A stretch of DNA of 64,000 bases, from positions 62,001-126,000 of the forward strand of contig JAUSOD010000096.1 in the NCBI GenBank assembly GCA_030656215.1, read 5' to 3'. The DNA is from Azoarcus sp. GTDB lineage: Bacteria > Pseudomonadota > Gammaproteobacteria > Burkholderiales > Rhodocyclaceae. Both the position numbers and the translations under genes were made by a program. Positions within the stretch are counted from its first letter, which is position 1. Each line of letters opens with the position of its first letter. Below the pieces are notes generated by a model, which was given only the letters and a program-made list of their open reading frames with translations, was not told the origin of the DNA and made no database searches. This document shows, piece by piece, positions 38,650-46,687 of this stretch.

Positions 38650-40581
38650 TCACACCTGGTTCGGTGGCACGATGCCGTAGCGCTTCATCTGCCGATAGAC
38701 AGTTGCCCGCGAGATCTCCAACTCGGCAGCAGCCGCGGTGACATTCCAGCGGTGGCGTCTCAGTGCGGCCTGAAGTTCACCTGCTTCGTTGCGTACCGGA
38801 TGGGTGCTGTCTGCGGTCGGGGTGTAGCAACTGTCCGACGGTGCCATCAGCTCCGCAGGCAGGTCGTCCGGCGTGATCGTGCTGCCGTCGCACACCGCGA
38901 GCGCAAAGCGCAGCACGTTGCGCAACTGGCGCACGTTACCCGGCCAGGCGTAGTCGCGCAGCGCCGCGCGCGCAGCCGGTGCCAGCGTCGCGGTCGTACC
39001 CATCTCAGCGCCTTCCGCCACCAGTAGCAGGTCGATCAGGTAGTCGAGATCGCGCCGTTCGCGCAGCGGAGGCAGGTAGAGGATGGCACCGCACAGGCGA
39101 TAGTAGAGATCCTCGCGGAAGGTCCCCTCGGCGATCAGCTTGCGCAGGTCGCGGTGGGAGGCCGCGACCACGGTGAGATTGACCGGTACGGGCTTCTCCG
39201 CCCCCAGGGGCAGTACCTCCCGCTCGGCCAGCACACGCAGCAGCCGCGTCTGCAGGTGCAGCGGCATGTCGCCGATTTCGACGAGCAGGATGGTGCCGCC
39301 ATCGGCCTGCTGGATCAGGCCGCGCATGCCCTTGCTGCGTCCGCCGGTGAAGGCGCCGGCGGTATAGCCGAACAGTTCGCTCTCGATCAGTGACTCGGGA
39401 ATCGCCGCGCAGTTCACTGCCACGAAGGGCTTGGCCGCGCGCGTGCTCGATTCGTGCAGTGCCTTGGCCAGCACCTCCTTGCCGGTGCCGGTTTCGCCAT
39501 GAACCAGGATGTTCACCGGGCGATTGACCAGGCGCGCGGCCTGTGCGATCAGACGCTGCATCTGCGTATCGTCGCCGGCCAGGCGCTCGAGCGCCGGTGC
39601 GCTGACGGCGGCCACTGCGGTGCTCGGTGTTGCCACTCGGGGCGCGACCCGGGGCTGCATCACGGCGCCGTAGTAGACCTCGCCGCTGTCGGTCGACAGC
39701 GCGCTGCGGTCGGCTGCGAAGCCGGTGCGGGTGATGCGCCAGATCGCATCCATGCCTTCGCGGAAGATATCGCCGAGTGGTCGTCCGATCAGGGTGTCGC
39801 CACCGATACGGCGCAGCGGTCGCAGCGCGCGCCGCGCACCGCTGTTGGTGCCGACGATGAGGCCATCGGCGTCGAAGGCGAGCATGATCTCGCCCGACAC
39901 ATCCACCATCGACCACGCCGACCCCAGGCGCAGCACCCAGCGGTCGCGGAAATAGCGCAGAAAGTTGGCGTCTTCCACCATCTGCGCATACATCGTGGTC
40001 ATTTGCAGCGCCAGATGCTGGCTGTCGCGCGGCGAGGGTGAGGTCAGCGCGGAGACGTCGAGCACGCCGAGAAAACCGCCGGTGGGGTCGAACAGCGGCG
40101 CGGCGTTGCAGGTCAGGGCGATGTGGGTGGCGTCGAAGTGGTCGGTGTGATGGACCGTGATCGGTGCCTTCTCGACGATGCAGGTACCGACCGCACAGGT
40201 GCCGGCACGCACTTCGCTCCAGTCAGCGCCGAGGTAGAGCCCGGACTTCTTCAGCTCGCACGCCCAGGCGTCGTTGCCGATGAAGTCGACCGCAATGCCG
40301 TGCGCATCGGTCAGCAGGAGCACGTAGCCGATGCCGGCCATGCGCTTGTACAGCTGTTCCATGCCGGTGCGGGCGACGCCGAGGAACTCCTCGATATGGT
40401 CCTGATGCTCGCGCAGGCGCGCGTGCTCGACAATGTGGGCGCGCGTGGGGCGACAGGGGTCGAGTCCGTAGTCGCGCATGCAGCGTACCCACGAACTATG
40501 GATCGGATCGGTGGCGGGAGCGGCCTTCTGCGATACGGCAAGCACGTGATCGATGTGCTCCCGTTGGGATGGTGCCAGCAT
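38650..40581 (-). CDS. AcoR-like sigma54-dependent activator with altered AAA+ motifs
   Basis: 643 residues. The N-terminal half is an AcoR-type sensor (GAF-like, about 50-300). The AAA+ domain spans about 325-560 and a Fis-type helix-turn-helix about 600-640 (AAAELEISRATVYRQMKRYG). Walker A GETGTGKE (about 362-369) is intact. The sigma54-contact loop reads GAFTGG instead of GAFTGA, and Walker B reads LLVEIGDM, with Val434 where the Mg-coordinating Asp is expected. The ATG at 40581 has a perfect GGAGGAG site. It follows the dehydrogenase operon after a terminator and probably controls that cluster, or did before the mutation. Confidence 0.88.
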   Translation of the reverse strand: MLAPSQREHIDHVLAVSQKAAPATDPIHSSWVRCMRDYGLDPCRPTRAHIVEHARLREHQDHIEEFLGVARTGMEQLYKRMAGIGYVLLLTDAHGIAVDFIGNDAWACELKKSGLYLGADWSEVRAGTCAVGTCIVEKAPITVHHTDHFDATHIALTCNAAPLFDPTGGFLGVLDVSALTSPSPRDSQHLALQMTTMYAQMVEDANFLRYFRDRWVLRLGSAWSMVDVSGEIMLAFDADGLIVGTNSGARRALRPLRRIGGDTLIGRPLGDIFREGMDAIWRITRTGFAADRSALSTDSGEVYYGAVMQPRVAPRVATPSTAVAAVSAPALERLAGDDTQMQRLIAQAARLVNRPVNILVHGETGTGKEVLAKALHESSTRAAKPFVAVNCAAIPESLIESELFGYTAGAFTGGRSKGMRGLIQQADGGTILLVEIGDMPLHLQTRLLRVLAEREVLPLGAEKPVPVNLTVVAASHRDLRKLIAEGTFREDLYYRLCGAILYLPPLRERRDLDYLIDLLLVAEGAEMGTTATLAPAARAALRDYAWPGNVRQLRNVLRFALAVCDGSTITPDDLPAELMAPSDSCYTPTADSTHPVRNEAGELQAALRRHRWNVTAAAAELEISRATVYRQMKRYGIVPPNQV

Positions 40582-40687
40582 CTTGTCTCCTCCAGCAGGC
40601 AACTTCAACGAGGTGCCCGGTTGCGGACCGTGGATCGGTCTCTGCATGTAACGATGCAAGTTACTCCTCCCCTTCATATGGCTCAAC

Positions 40688-40723
40688 AAAAAAAGGCGGG
40701 GCGGCCCGAAGAGCACGCCCCGC
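40688..40723 (-). terminator. Intrinsic terminator of the dehydrogenase operon
   Basis: On the minus strand an 8-bp stem GCGGGGCG/CGCCCCGC (40716-40723 with 40696-40703) is followed by CTTTTTTT. It lies about 110 nt after the VOC gene and separates the eight-gene operon from the regulator, which therefore needs its own promoter. Confidence 0.85.
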
Positions 40724-40830
40724 AAGACGCCTGGAGGAGGGTGCAGGCATGAAAACGGATGACCCGGACGCGCCCCTTGCGGTGCATGCCCGGGGTGTGT
40801 CGGCGACCATGCGGGTGGTCACCGGCGGGC

Positions 40831-41457
40831 TCACTTGTCGGGGAAGCGCGGGTCCCACAGCTTGCGCTGCAGCGTCTTCTCGTGAGCCATGCCCTTCGGC
40901 GCGCTGACCAGTTCGAGCTGCAGCCCCCACGGGGAGAGGAAATACACCCAGGTCAGGCCGGCCGCCGGGCCCTCGGTGAAGGTGCTCGGGGTGTCGAGCA
41001 CGCGCACGCCTTTGCCCTTGAGATAGGCCACCGCGGCGTCCATATCGTCCACATAGAAGGCGAGGTGGTGGCCGCCGATGTCGCTGTTGCGCGGGCCGCG
41101 CCGGTTCTGGTCGGGCGCGGTGTATTCGAACACCTCGAGGTTGGTGCCGTTGCCGCAGCGGACCATCTGGAAGTCGCTGATCGCCGCGCGCGGATGTACG
41201 TCGAGGTGGCGCGCCATCCAGTCGTCCTCGAACTTGAACGCACCGAAGGTGAAGGACGGTTCGCAGGCGAGGATGTCCTTGAAGAAGGCAACCGCCTCCT
41301 TCATGTTCGGTACGGTGATGCCAATGTGCTGGATGCCGCGCATGCCCGGGATCGGCGCCGCCTGGGCGGGCAGGCTGGCTGCTGCCAGGCTGGCGGCGAG
41401 GGTGGCGGTGAGCGCTGCGGTCGACAGGAGGTGCTGGATTCGCTTGATGGGTTTCAT
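40831..41457 (-). CDS. Secreted VOC (glyoxalase/dioxygenase-fold) protein
   Basis: 208 residues with a clear Sec signal peptide ending at AQAAPIP. The mature part is a VOC domain: GIQHIGITV near the start, LEVFEYTAP, GGHHLAFYVDD and LQLELVSAP supply a His/Glu/His/Glu metal-ligand set. VOC enzymes (glyoxalase I, epimerases, extradiol dioxygenases) are usually cytoplasmic, so export is unusual. It is the last gene of the operon. Its substrate is presumably a product of the periplasmic dehydrogenases; no reaction can be assigned. Confidence 0.85.
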   Translation of the reverse strand: MKPIKRIQHLLSTAALTATLAASLAAASLPAQAAPIPGMRGIQHIGITVPNMKEAVAFFKDILACEPSFTFGAFKFEDDWMARHLDVHPRAAISDFQMVRCGNGTNLEVFEYTAPDQNRRGPRNSDIGGHHLAFYVDDMDAAVAYLKGKGVRVLDTPSTFTEGPAAGLTWVYFLSPWGLQLELVSAPKGMAHEKTLQRKLWDPRFPDK

Positions 41458-41548
41458 GGATGTCTCCGGATTCTTGTGGTTGGAGGTGCCGGTTGGTTGG
41501 AAAATGAGTTGGCAAATGAGGTGGCAGATGCGGCCGGCACGGTAAGGC

Positions 41549-43123
41549 TCAGATCTCGCGCCGTTGCATTGCGCCGGCGATGTGCTCGGCCTGGCGTACG
41601 GCGAGGGCGACGATGGTCAGGGTCGGGTTGGCCGCCGAGCTCGAGGTGAACTGGCTGCCGTCGGAGATGAACAGGTTCTTGATGTCGTGGGTCTGGCCCC
41701 ACTTGTTCACCACGCCGTCGCGGGCGTTGGCGCTCATGCGGTTGGTGCCCATGTTGTGGCTCGCCGGGTAGGGCGGCATGTCGATGACCCGGGTGGCGCC
41801 CACCGCTTCCGACACCTTGCGCCACTGCGCCAGACCGTGGCGGCGCATTGCGGCATCGTTGGTGTGGTCGGTCTTGGTCACGATCGGGATCGGCAGGCCG
41901 TACTGGTCCTTCTCGGTCGGGTGCAGGGTGATGCTGTTTTCTTCCTGGGCGAGGTCTTCGCCACAGACCCAGACGCAGCTCATGTGGTCGTACTGGTCGA
42001 GCGCGGAGGTCACTTCGCGGCCCCAGCCGCCCGGCTTCATGAACGCGGCGGTGAAGGGCAGATGCAGCGCCAGGCCTTCGAGGTGGTAGCCGCCGAGGAA
42101 GCCGCGGTCGGGGTTCAACTGCGCCTCGTCCGAGATCACCGCGGCGATGTCGAAACCGCGGTACATGTACACCGGCCCCTTGTGGATGGACACGGCGGCG
42201 GCCGTGGTGTGGTTCATGTAGTTCTTGCCGACCTGACCGGATGAGTTGGCCAGGCCGTCGGAGAACACGCTGGAGGCGGAGTTCAGCAGCAGCCGCGGCG
42301 ACTCGATCGAGTTGCCCGCCACGCACACCACGCGCGCCTTCTGCAGGTGCTGACGGCCGTCCTTGTCGGCATACAGCACGCCGCTGGCCTTGCCCGACTT
42401 GTCGTGCTCTATCTTCAGCACCATGCTCTGCGGGCGCAGTTCGGCGCGGCCGGTCTCGAGCGCGCGCGGGATTTCGGAATACAGCGTCGACCACTTGGCG
42501 CCGATCTTGCAGCCCTGCATGCAGAAGCCGATCTGCTGGCACGCGGGGCGACCGTCGTTGGGCCGGGTGTTGGAGGCCACCGGACGGCCGATATCCTTGT
42601 AGCCGAGCTTTTTCGCTCCGGCGGCGATCACCTTGTAGTGATTGTTGGGCGGCATTTCCGGCAGTCCGCTGGCCTTGGTGCCGGCGACGCCCATCTTGCG
42701 TTCGGCGATGTCGTAGTAGGGTGCGAGCTCCTCGTAGCTGATCGGCCAGTCAAGCACATTGGCGCCTGCCACCGCGCCGTAGGTCGACCTGGTGCGGAAG
42801 TCGTGCGGCAGGAAACGCAGCGCGAGCCCCGAGAAATGCATGGTCGAACCCCCCACGCCCTTGACGATCCAGGCCGGCAGGTTGGGATAGGTCTCGGTGT
42901 GATGCCAGCCACCGGCCGAGATGCGCTTGTCCAGCCACGAGATCTTGCTGAACATCGCCCATTCGTCGTTCTCGAAGTCGTCCTGGGTGTAATGCTTGCC
43001 CGCTTCGAGGATCACCACGTTGACGCCGCGCTGGGTCAGTTCATCCGCCAGGGTGCCACCGCCGGCGCCCGATCCGACGATCACCACCACGCTGTCGTCG
43101 TCGAGCGAGAATTTTGCTTTCAT
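41549..43123 (-). CDS. GMC-family FAD oxidoreductase, large subunit
   Basis: 524 residues. The N-terminal FAD-binding motif VVIVGSGAGGGTLADEL and C-terminal GMC segments (PYPASHNMGTNRMS; NLFISDGSQFTSSSAANPTLTIVALAVR region) are present. There is no signal peptide of its own. The next gene upstream encodes the gluconate-2-dehydrogenase subunit-3-like partner with a Tat signal, so the flavoprotein is probably exported piggy-back. Such pairs oxidise sugars, sugar acids or alcohols in the periplasm and pass electrons to a cytochrome. The substrate is unknown. Strong AAGGAG site. Confidence 0.9.
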   Translation of the reverse strand: MKAKFSLDDDSVVVIVGSGAGGGTLADELTQRGVNVVILEAGKHYTQDDFENDEWAMFSKISWLDKRISAGGWHHTETYPNLPAWIVKGVGGSTMHFSGLALRFLPHDFRTRSTYGAVAGANVLDWPISYEELAPYYDIAERKMGVAGTKASGLPEMPPNNHYKVIAAGAKKLGYKDIGRPVASNTRPNDGRPACQQIGFCMQGCKIGAKWSTLYSEIPRALETGRAELRPQSMVLKIEHDKSGKASGVLYADKDGRQHLQKARVVCVAGNSIESPRLLLNSASSVFSDGLANSSGQVGKNYMNHTTAAAVSIHKGPVYMYRGFDIAAVISDEAQLNPDRGFLGGYHLEGLALHLPFTAAFMKPGGWGREVTSALDQYDHMSCVWVCGEDLAQEENSITLHPTEKDQYGLPIPIVTKTDHTNDAAMRRHGLAQWRKVSEAVGATRVIDMPPYPASHNMGTNRMSANARDGVVNKWGQTHDIKNLFISDGSQFTSSSAANPTLTIVALAVRQAEHIAGAMQRREI

Positions 43124-43159
43124 GGCTTGTCTCCTTTTGTCTTATTTGCTTGTGCCGGT

Positions 43160-43744
43160 TCAGGCGTCGCCGCCGAGCCAGTCGATGTCGTCGAAGCCGC
43201 GGTTGATGTAGCCGCCTTTCTCCCACGACGAACCTTCGTAGCCGAACAGCGGCCACACCGCCTTGTTGTCGTAGAAGCCGGTGACCAGATGCCCCTTCAC
43301 CTTCTGGAAGAAGGCACCGTGTTCGATCACGTAGAGCAGGCCGACGCGGTCGCTCTCCTTGGTGAGATCGGCGTAGGGTTTCTTGAGGCGCTCCTTGGCC
43401 AGCCGGTCGAGTGCGGCCACGCCGTCGGTGAGCAGGGTCTTGAGCTTGTCGTCCTTGGCGGCCTGCGCTTCCAGCGGTTCGAGCGCCTGCAGGTAGTAGC
43501 GGTCGGAAATGCGGTCATGCGGGAAGATGTCGCGCGCCAGCACCAGCAGGGTCTTGCCGGTGGCAGGCCCGAGCACCTTGAACGATGCGGCCAGCGCGTC
43601 GCGCGCCGGCGTCATCAGGGTGGCGGTCGACAGCGCGCTGACGCCGAGGGCGGCCATGCCGCTGCCCTTGAGAAAGCCGCGGCGGCTCAGGGCGATGCGT
43701 TTTTCGACGATGCGCATCGGCGTGCGCGGGGTTTCGGTGCTCAT
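43160..43744 (-). CDS. Tat-exported small subunit (gluconate 2-dehydrogenase subunit 3 family)
   Basis: 194 residues. A twin-arginine signal (LSRRGFLKGSG, then a hydrophobic stretch to about residue 55) heads a helical domain typical of the subunit-3 family. It escorts the FAD subunit encoded immediately downstream through the Tat system and stabilises it. No cytochrome subunit of the classical three-subunit enzymes is adjacent; the cytochrome c encoded at 49.2-49.6 kb might serve. Confidence 0.88.
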   Translation of the reverse strand: MSTETPRTPMRIVEKRIALSRRGFLKGSGMAALGVSALSTATLMTPARDALAASFKVLGPATGKTLLVLARDIFPHDRISDRYYLQALEPLEAQAAKDDKLKTLLTDGVAALDRLAKERLKKPYADLTKESDRVGLLYVIEHGAFFQKVKGHLVTGFYDNKAVWPLFGYEGSSWEKGGYINRGFDDIDWLGGDA

Positions 43745-43821
43745 GTTTGTCTCCTTGCTTTATGGCGGCCGGGATGGCCTTTCTCTGTGGCAGGGTTGGC
43801 GTCGGGGTTGGGGCGGGCGTG

Positions 43822-44619
43822 TCAGGCGGTGGGAGCCTCCTCGAAGTCGCCGAGCACATCGGCAAGCATCTGCTGCAAGCCCTGGGCGAGCGTTTCGGTA
43901 TGCATGGAGGTACCCAGAATCTCGGTACACGAGGTGGTGACGGCATCGAGCCGGCCGACGTCGGTGGCCGGGCGGTCGAGGGCGCGGCACAGCAGCGCCC
44001 AGTCGGGGCGATGAAGCAGGGTGCCGGTGGTCAGCAGCACGCCGTGGCGGCTGCGCAGCTGGGCCAGACCGACGATCTTGCGTCCGTCGGCGATGACCTC
44101 CCACGGCGACAGGCCACCGAAGCAGGCCCACGCCAGCGCAGGGTCGTTGGGCCGGCTGCGGAGTTCGTCCGGCGCGAGCGCGTGCGCGGCCACGCCAAAG
44201 TCGCGCAGCAGCCCGGCATGGAGCACGCCGAGCCAGCGATAGCTCGACACCGTGCCGCCAGCCAGCAGGCGATGATCGGGTGGCAGCACGATGGACGAGG
44301 ACAGCATCCACGGTCCCACCAGCACCGCCCCACCGCCCGCGCGCCGCTGCACCAGCTCGCATTCGGTCCGGGCCGCACTCGCCGCCTCGCCGCGCAGCGC
44401 CGCCTGGGCGCAACCGAACACTACACCGGGTGCGGGATAGGTCCACACCCGCACGTGCGGCACGGTGATCGGGGCAGCAAGCTGGCGGCTGTTCCACGCC
44501 TGCTCGGCGCTGGCGTGGGCGAGGGTCAGCGCGGCACCGGGGTGTGCCGCGCCATGCGGTGTGCGCTGAACGGAGGTCGCAGCGGCAGCGGCATCGGCGG
44601 CGAGAGCGGCGGTGGACAT
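43822..44619 (-). CDS. Lipoate-protein ligase/octanoyltransferase-like protein
   Basis: 265 residues of the BPL/LplA/LipB fold. Diagnostic pieces are QRRAGGGAVLVGP (RRxxGGG substrate loop) and GRKIVGLAQLRSRHG with the likely catalytic lysine. It overlaps the E2 gene by one base and stands amid genes for a lipoyl-dependent complex. It may therefore lipoylate the free lipoyl-domain protein two genes upstream. A general housekeeping role is possible but the context argues for a dedicated one. Confidence 0.82.
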   Translation of the reverse strand: MSTAALAADAAAAATSVQRTPHGAAHPGAALTLAHASAEQAWNSRQLAAPITVPHVRVWTYPAPGVVFGCAQAALRGEAASAARTECELVQRRAGGGAVLVGPWMLSSSIVLPPDHRLLAGGTVSSYRWLGVLHAGLLRDFGVAAHALAPDELRSRPNDPALAWACFGGLSPWEVIADGRKIVGLAQLRSRHGVLLTTGTLLHRPDWALLCRALDRPATDVGRLDAVTTSCTEILGTSMHTETLAQGLQQMLADVLGDFEEAPTA

Positions 44620-45353
44620 CAGTCGAACTCCACGTGTTCCAGCCGGCGAGCGATCTCGCCGAGGAAGAGCGCCGCCGGGTAGCCGTCCACCGCGCGGTGG
44701 TCGAACACCAGGGTCAGCTTGGCGACCGGCGCGGCGACGATGGCGCCGTCCTTGACCACGGCGCGTGCCAGCGTGCGGCCGACGCCGAGGATCGCCACCT
44801 GCGGCGGATTGATGATGGGGCTGAAGCCGTCGATGCCGGTGGCGCCGAGGTTGGTCACGGTGAAGGTGCCGCGCTGATAGGCGCCGCCGGTGAGCGCGCC
44901 GGCACGCGCGCCCTCGGCCAGCTGGCGGGTTTCAGTCGCGAGCTGGGCCGCGGACTTGGTGTCGGCATTGCGGATCACCGGCACCATCAGGCCGTCGTCG
45001 AGGCTGACCGCGACACCAAGATTGATGTCCTCGACCAGCTCGACCTCCTTCTCCCGCATCAGCGCGTTCAGCCGCGGATGGGCGCGCAATGCCAGCGCCA
45101 CCGCGCGCAGCACGAAGGCGTTGAGGCTGAGCTTCTCGCCCGCAGCCGCGCGCTCGGCACGCAGGGCTTCGACCCGGCTCAGGTCCACGTCCACCGAGTG
45201 CGCGACCCGCGGCACCTGCCAGCCCTGCGTCATGTTGCGCGCAATCGCCCCGCGCAGTCCGGTCAGCGCGATCCGGTGGCCGGCGGCTGCGCTGGCCGGC
45301 GCGGGCGTAGCGATGGGGGAAGGGGGCGCGCTCGGCGCCACGTTCGCACTCAT
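44619..45353 (-). CDS. 2-oxoacid dehydrogenase acyltransferase (E2), catalytic domain only
   Basis: 244 residues: an Ala/Pro-rich linker of about 25 residues followed directly by the catalytic domain, with the active-site motif FDHRAVDGYPAA (HxxxDG). Normal E2 proteins begin with lipoyl and subunit-binding domains; both are missing here, and the lipoyl domain is supplied by the separate 81-residue protein encoded 3 bp upstream. The protein should transfer the acyl group from lipoamide to CoA. The split form raises the question of how E3 is recruited. Confidence 0.88.
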   Translation of the reverse strand: MSANVAPSAPPSPIATPAPASAAAGHRIALTGLRGAIARNMTQGWQVPRVAHSVDVDLSRVEALRAERAAAGEKLSLNAFVLRAVALALRAHPRLNALMREKEVELVEDINLGVAVSLDDGLMVPVIRNADTKSAAQLATETRQLAEGARAGALTGGAYQRGTFTVTNLGATGIDGFSPIINPPQVAILGVGRTLARAVVKDGAIVAAPVAKLTLVFDHRAVDGYPAALFLGEIARRLEHVEFD

Positions 45354-45356
45354 CGT

Positions 45357-45602
45357 TCAGCCCTCCAGTTGCGCGAGCACCGCGCCGCGGCCGAAGGTGT
45401 CCTGCTCCGGCACCTTGAGCGCGGCCACACGGCCGGCGGCCGGGGCAAAGATCTCGTGGCTGGTCTTTACCAGTTCGGCCACTGCCAGCACCTGGCCTGC
45501 GGCCACGCTGTCGCCTTCCTTGACCTGCCATTCCTGCAGCAGGGCTTCGGTGCCTTCATCGACGTCGGCCCATACCGCGTCGTCTAGGATGATGTTGATC
45601 AT
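45357..45602 (-). CDS. Free-standing lipoyl-domain protein
   Basis: 81 residues making up one biotinyl/lipoyl domain and nothing more. The modified lysine should be the K of ELVKTSHEI, in the hairpin position. It probably works as a diffusible swinging arm between the E1 encoded upstream and the truncated E2 encoded downstream, comparable in size to GcvH-like carriers. Good AGGAG site. Confidence 0.88.
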   Translation of the reverse strand: MINIILDDAVWADVDEGTEALLQEWQVKEGDSVAAGQVLAVAELVKTSHEIFAPAAGRVAALKVPEQDTFGRGAVLAQLEG

Positions 45603-45630
45603 GTGTTTCTCCTGGTTCCTGGGTGAGTGA

Positions 45631-46671
45631 TCAATCGAGCTTGAAAGTCATCAGGCTGCGCACGCTGGCGGCGATGTTGTCCACCTGGGGGATGGCGAAC
45701 TGTTCGAGCGGGCGGCTGAAGGGGATCGGGATGTCGGGTACCGCGAGGCGGCGTACCGGAGCCTTGAGGCGGAGGGTGTCGATGTTCTCGGCGATGAGCG
45801 CGGCGATTTCGCCCGACAGCCCATAGCTGAGATAGTCCTCGTCGGCGACCAGCAGGCGGCCGGTCTTGGCCACCGAATCGAGCACGCTGGCGCGGTCGAG
45901 CGGCACCAGCGTGCGCAGATCGACGATCTCGACCGAGATGCCTTCGGCCGCGAGCTTCTCCGCCGCCAGCACCGACTTGTGCACCATCTGCGACAGGGTC
46001 ACGATGGTCACGTCGGTGCCTTCGCGCACCACGCGCGCCTGGCCGAAGGGGATGGTGTACTGCGCTTCCGGGACTTCGTTGGTGCTGCCCTCGAAGTAGG
46101 ACATCCAGCTCAGACCCATGATGCCCTTGTGGTAGAGGAAGACCACCGGGTTGTCGTCGCGGATCGCGCTCGTCATCAGGCCCTTGGCGTCGTAGGCGTT
46201 GGACGGCACCACCACCTTGAGCCCCGGCACGTGAGCGAAGATCGAGTACAGGCATTGCGAGTGCTGGGCGGCGTCGTTGTAGCCGCCGCCGATGCCGGTG
46301 GTGATCACCAGCGGGTACTTGCAGGCGCCGCCCGACATGTAGTGGTTCTTGGCGATGTGGTTGTAGATCTGATCGAAGCAGACGCCGAAGAAGTCGACGA
46401 ACATCAGCTCCGAGATCGGGCGCAGGCCATCGGCGGCGGCGCCGAGCGCGGCGCCCATGAAGCCGGTCTCGGAGATTGGCGTGTCCATCACCCGATCGGG
46501 GCCGAACTTGTCGAGCAGTCCGGTGGTGGCGCTGAAGATGCCGCCGTACTTGCCGATGTCCTCGCCCATGACGAAGACGCGCGGGTCGCGTTCCATCTCC
46601 TGGGCGGTTGCTTCGGAAATCGCCTGGGCCATGGTCAGGCGGCGGGTCGTGGTATTGGTAGTGGTGCTCAT
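45631..46671 (-). CDS. 2-oxoacid/acetoin dehydrogenase E1 beta subunit
   Basis: 346 residues, transketolase-like pyrimidine-binding and C-terminal domains (EDIGKYGGIF near residue 37; ISETGFMGAALGAA; VPSNAYDAKGLM; VEIVDLRTLVPLD). The PYDAKGL-like region and the neighbours are reminiscent of AcoB of acetoin dehydrogenase, but pyruvate or branched-chain complexes are not excluded. It forms the TPP-dependent alpha2beta2 E1 with the product of the preceding gene (17 bp upstream). Confidence 0.9.
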   Translation of the reverse strand: MSTTTNTTTRRLTMAQAISEATAQEMERDPRVFVMGEDIGKYGGIFSATTGLLDKFGPDRVMDTPISETGFMGAALGAAADGLRPISELMFVDFFGVCFDQIYNHIAKNHYMSGGACKYPLVITTGIGGGYNDAAQHSQCLYSIFAHVPGLKVVVPSNAYDAKGLMTSAIRDDNPVVFLYHKGIMGLSWMSYFEGSTNEVPEAQYTIPFGQARVVREGTDVTIVTLSQMVHKSVLAAEKLAAEGISVEIVDLRTLVPLDRASVLDSVAKTGRLLVADEDYLSYGLSGEIAALIAENIDTLRLKAPVRRLAVPDIPIPFSRPLEQFAIPQVDNIAASVRSLMTFKLD

Positions 46672-46687
46672 GCTGATGTCCTCACTC

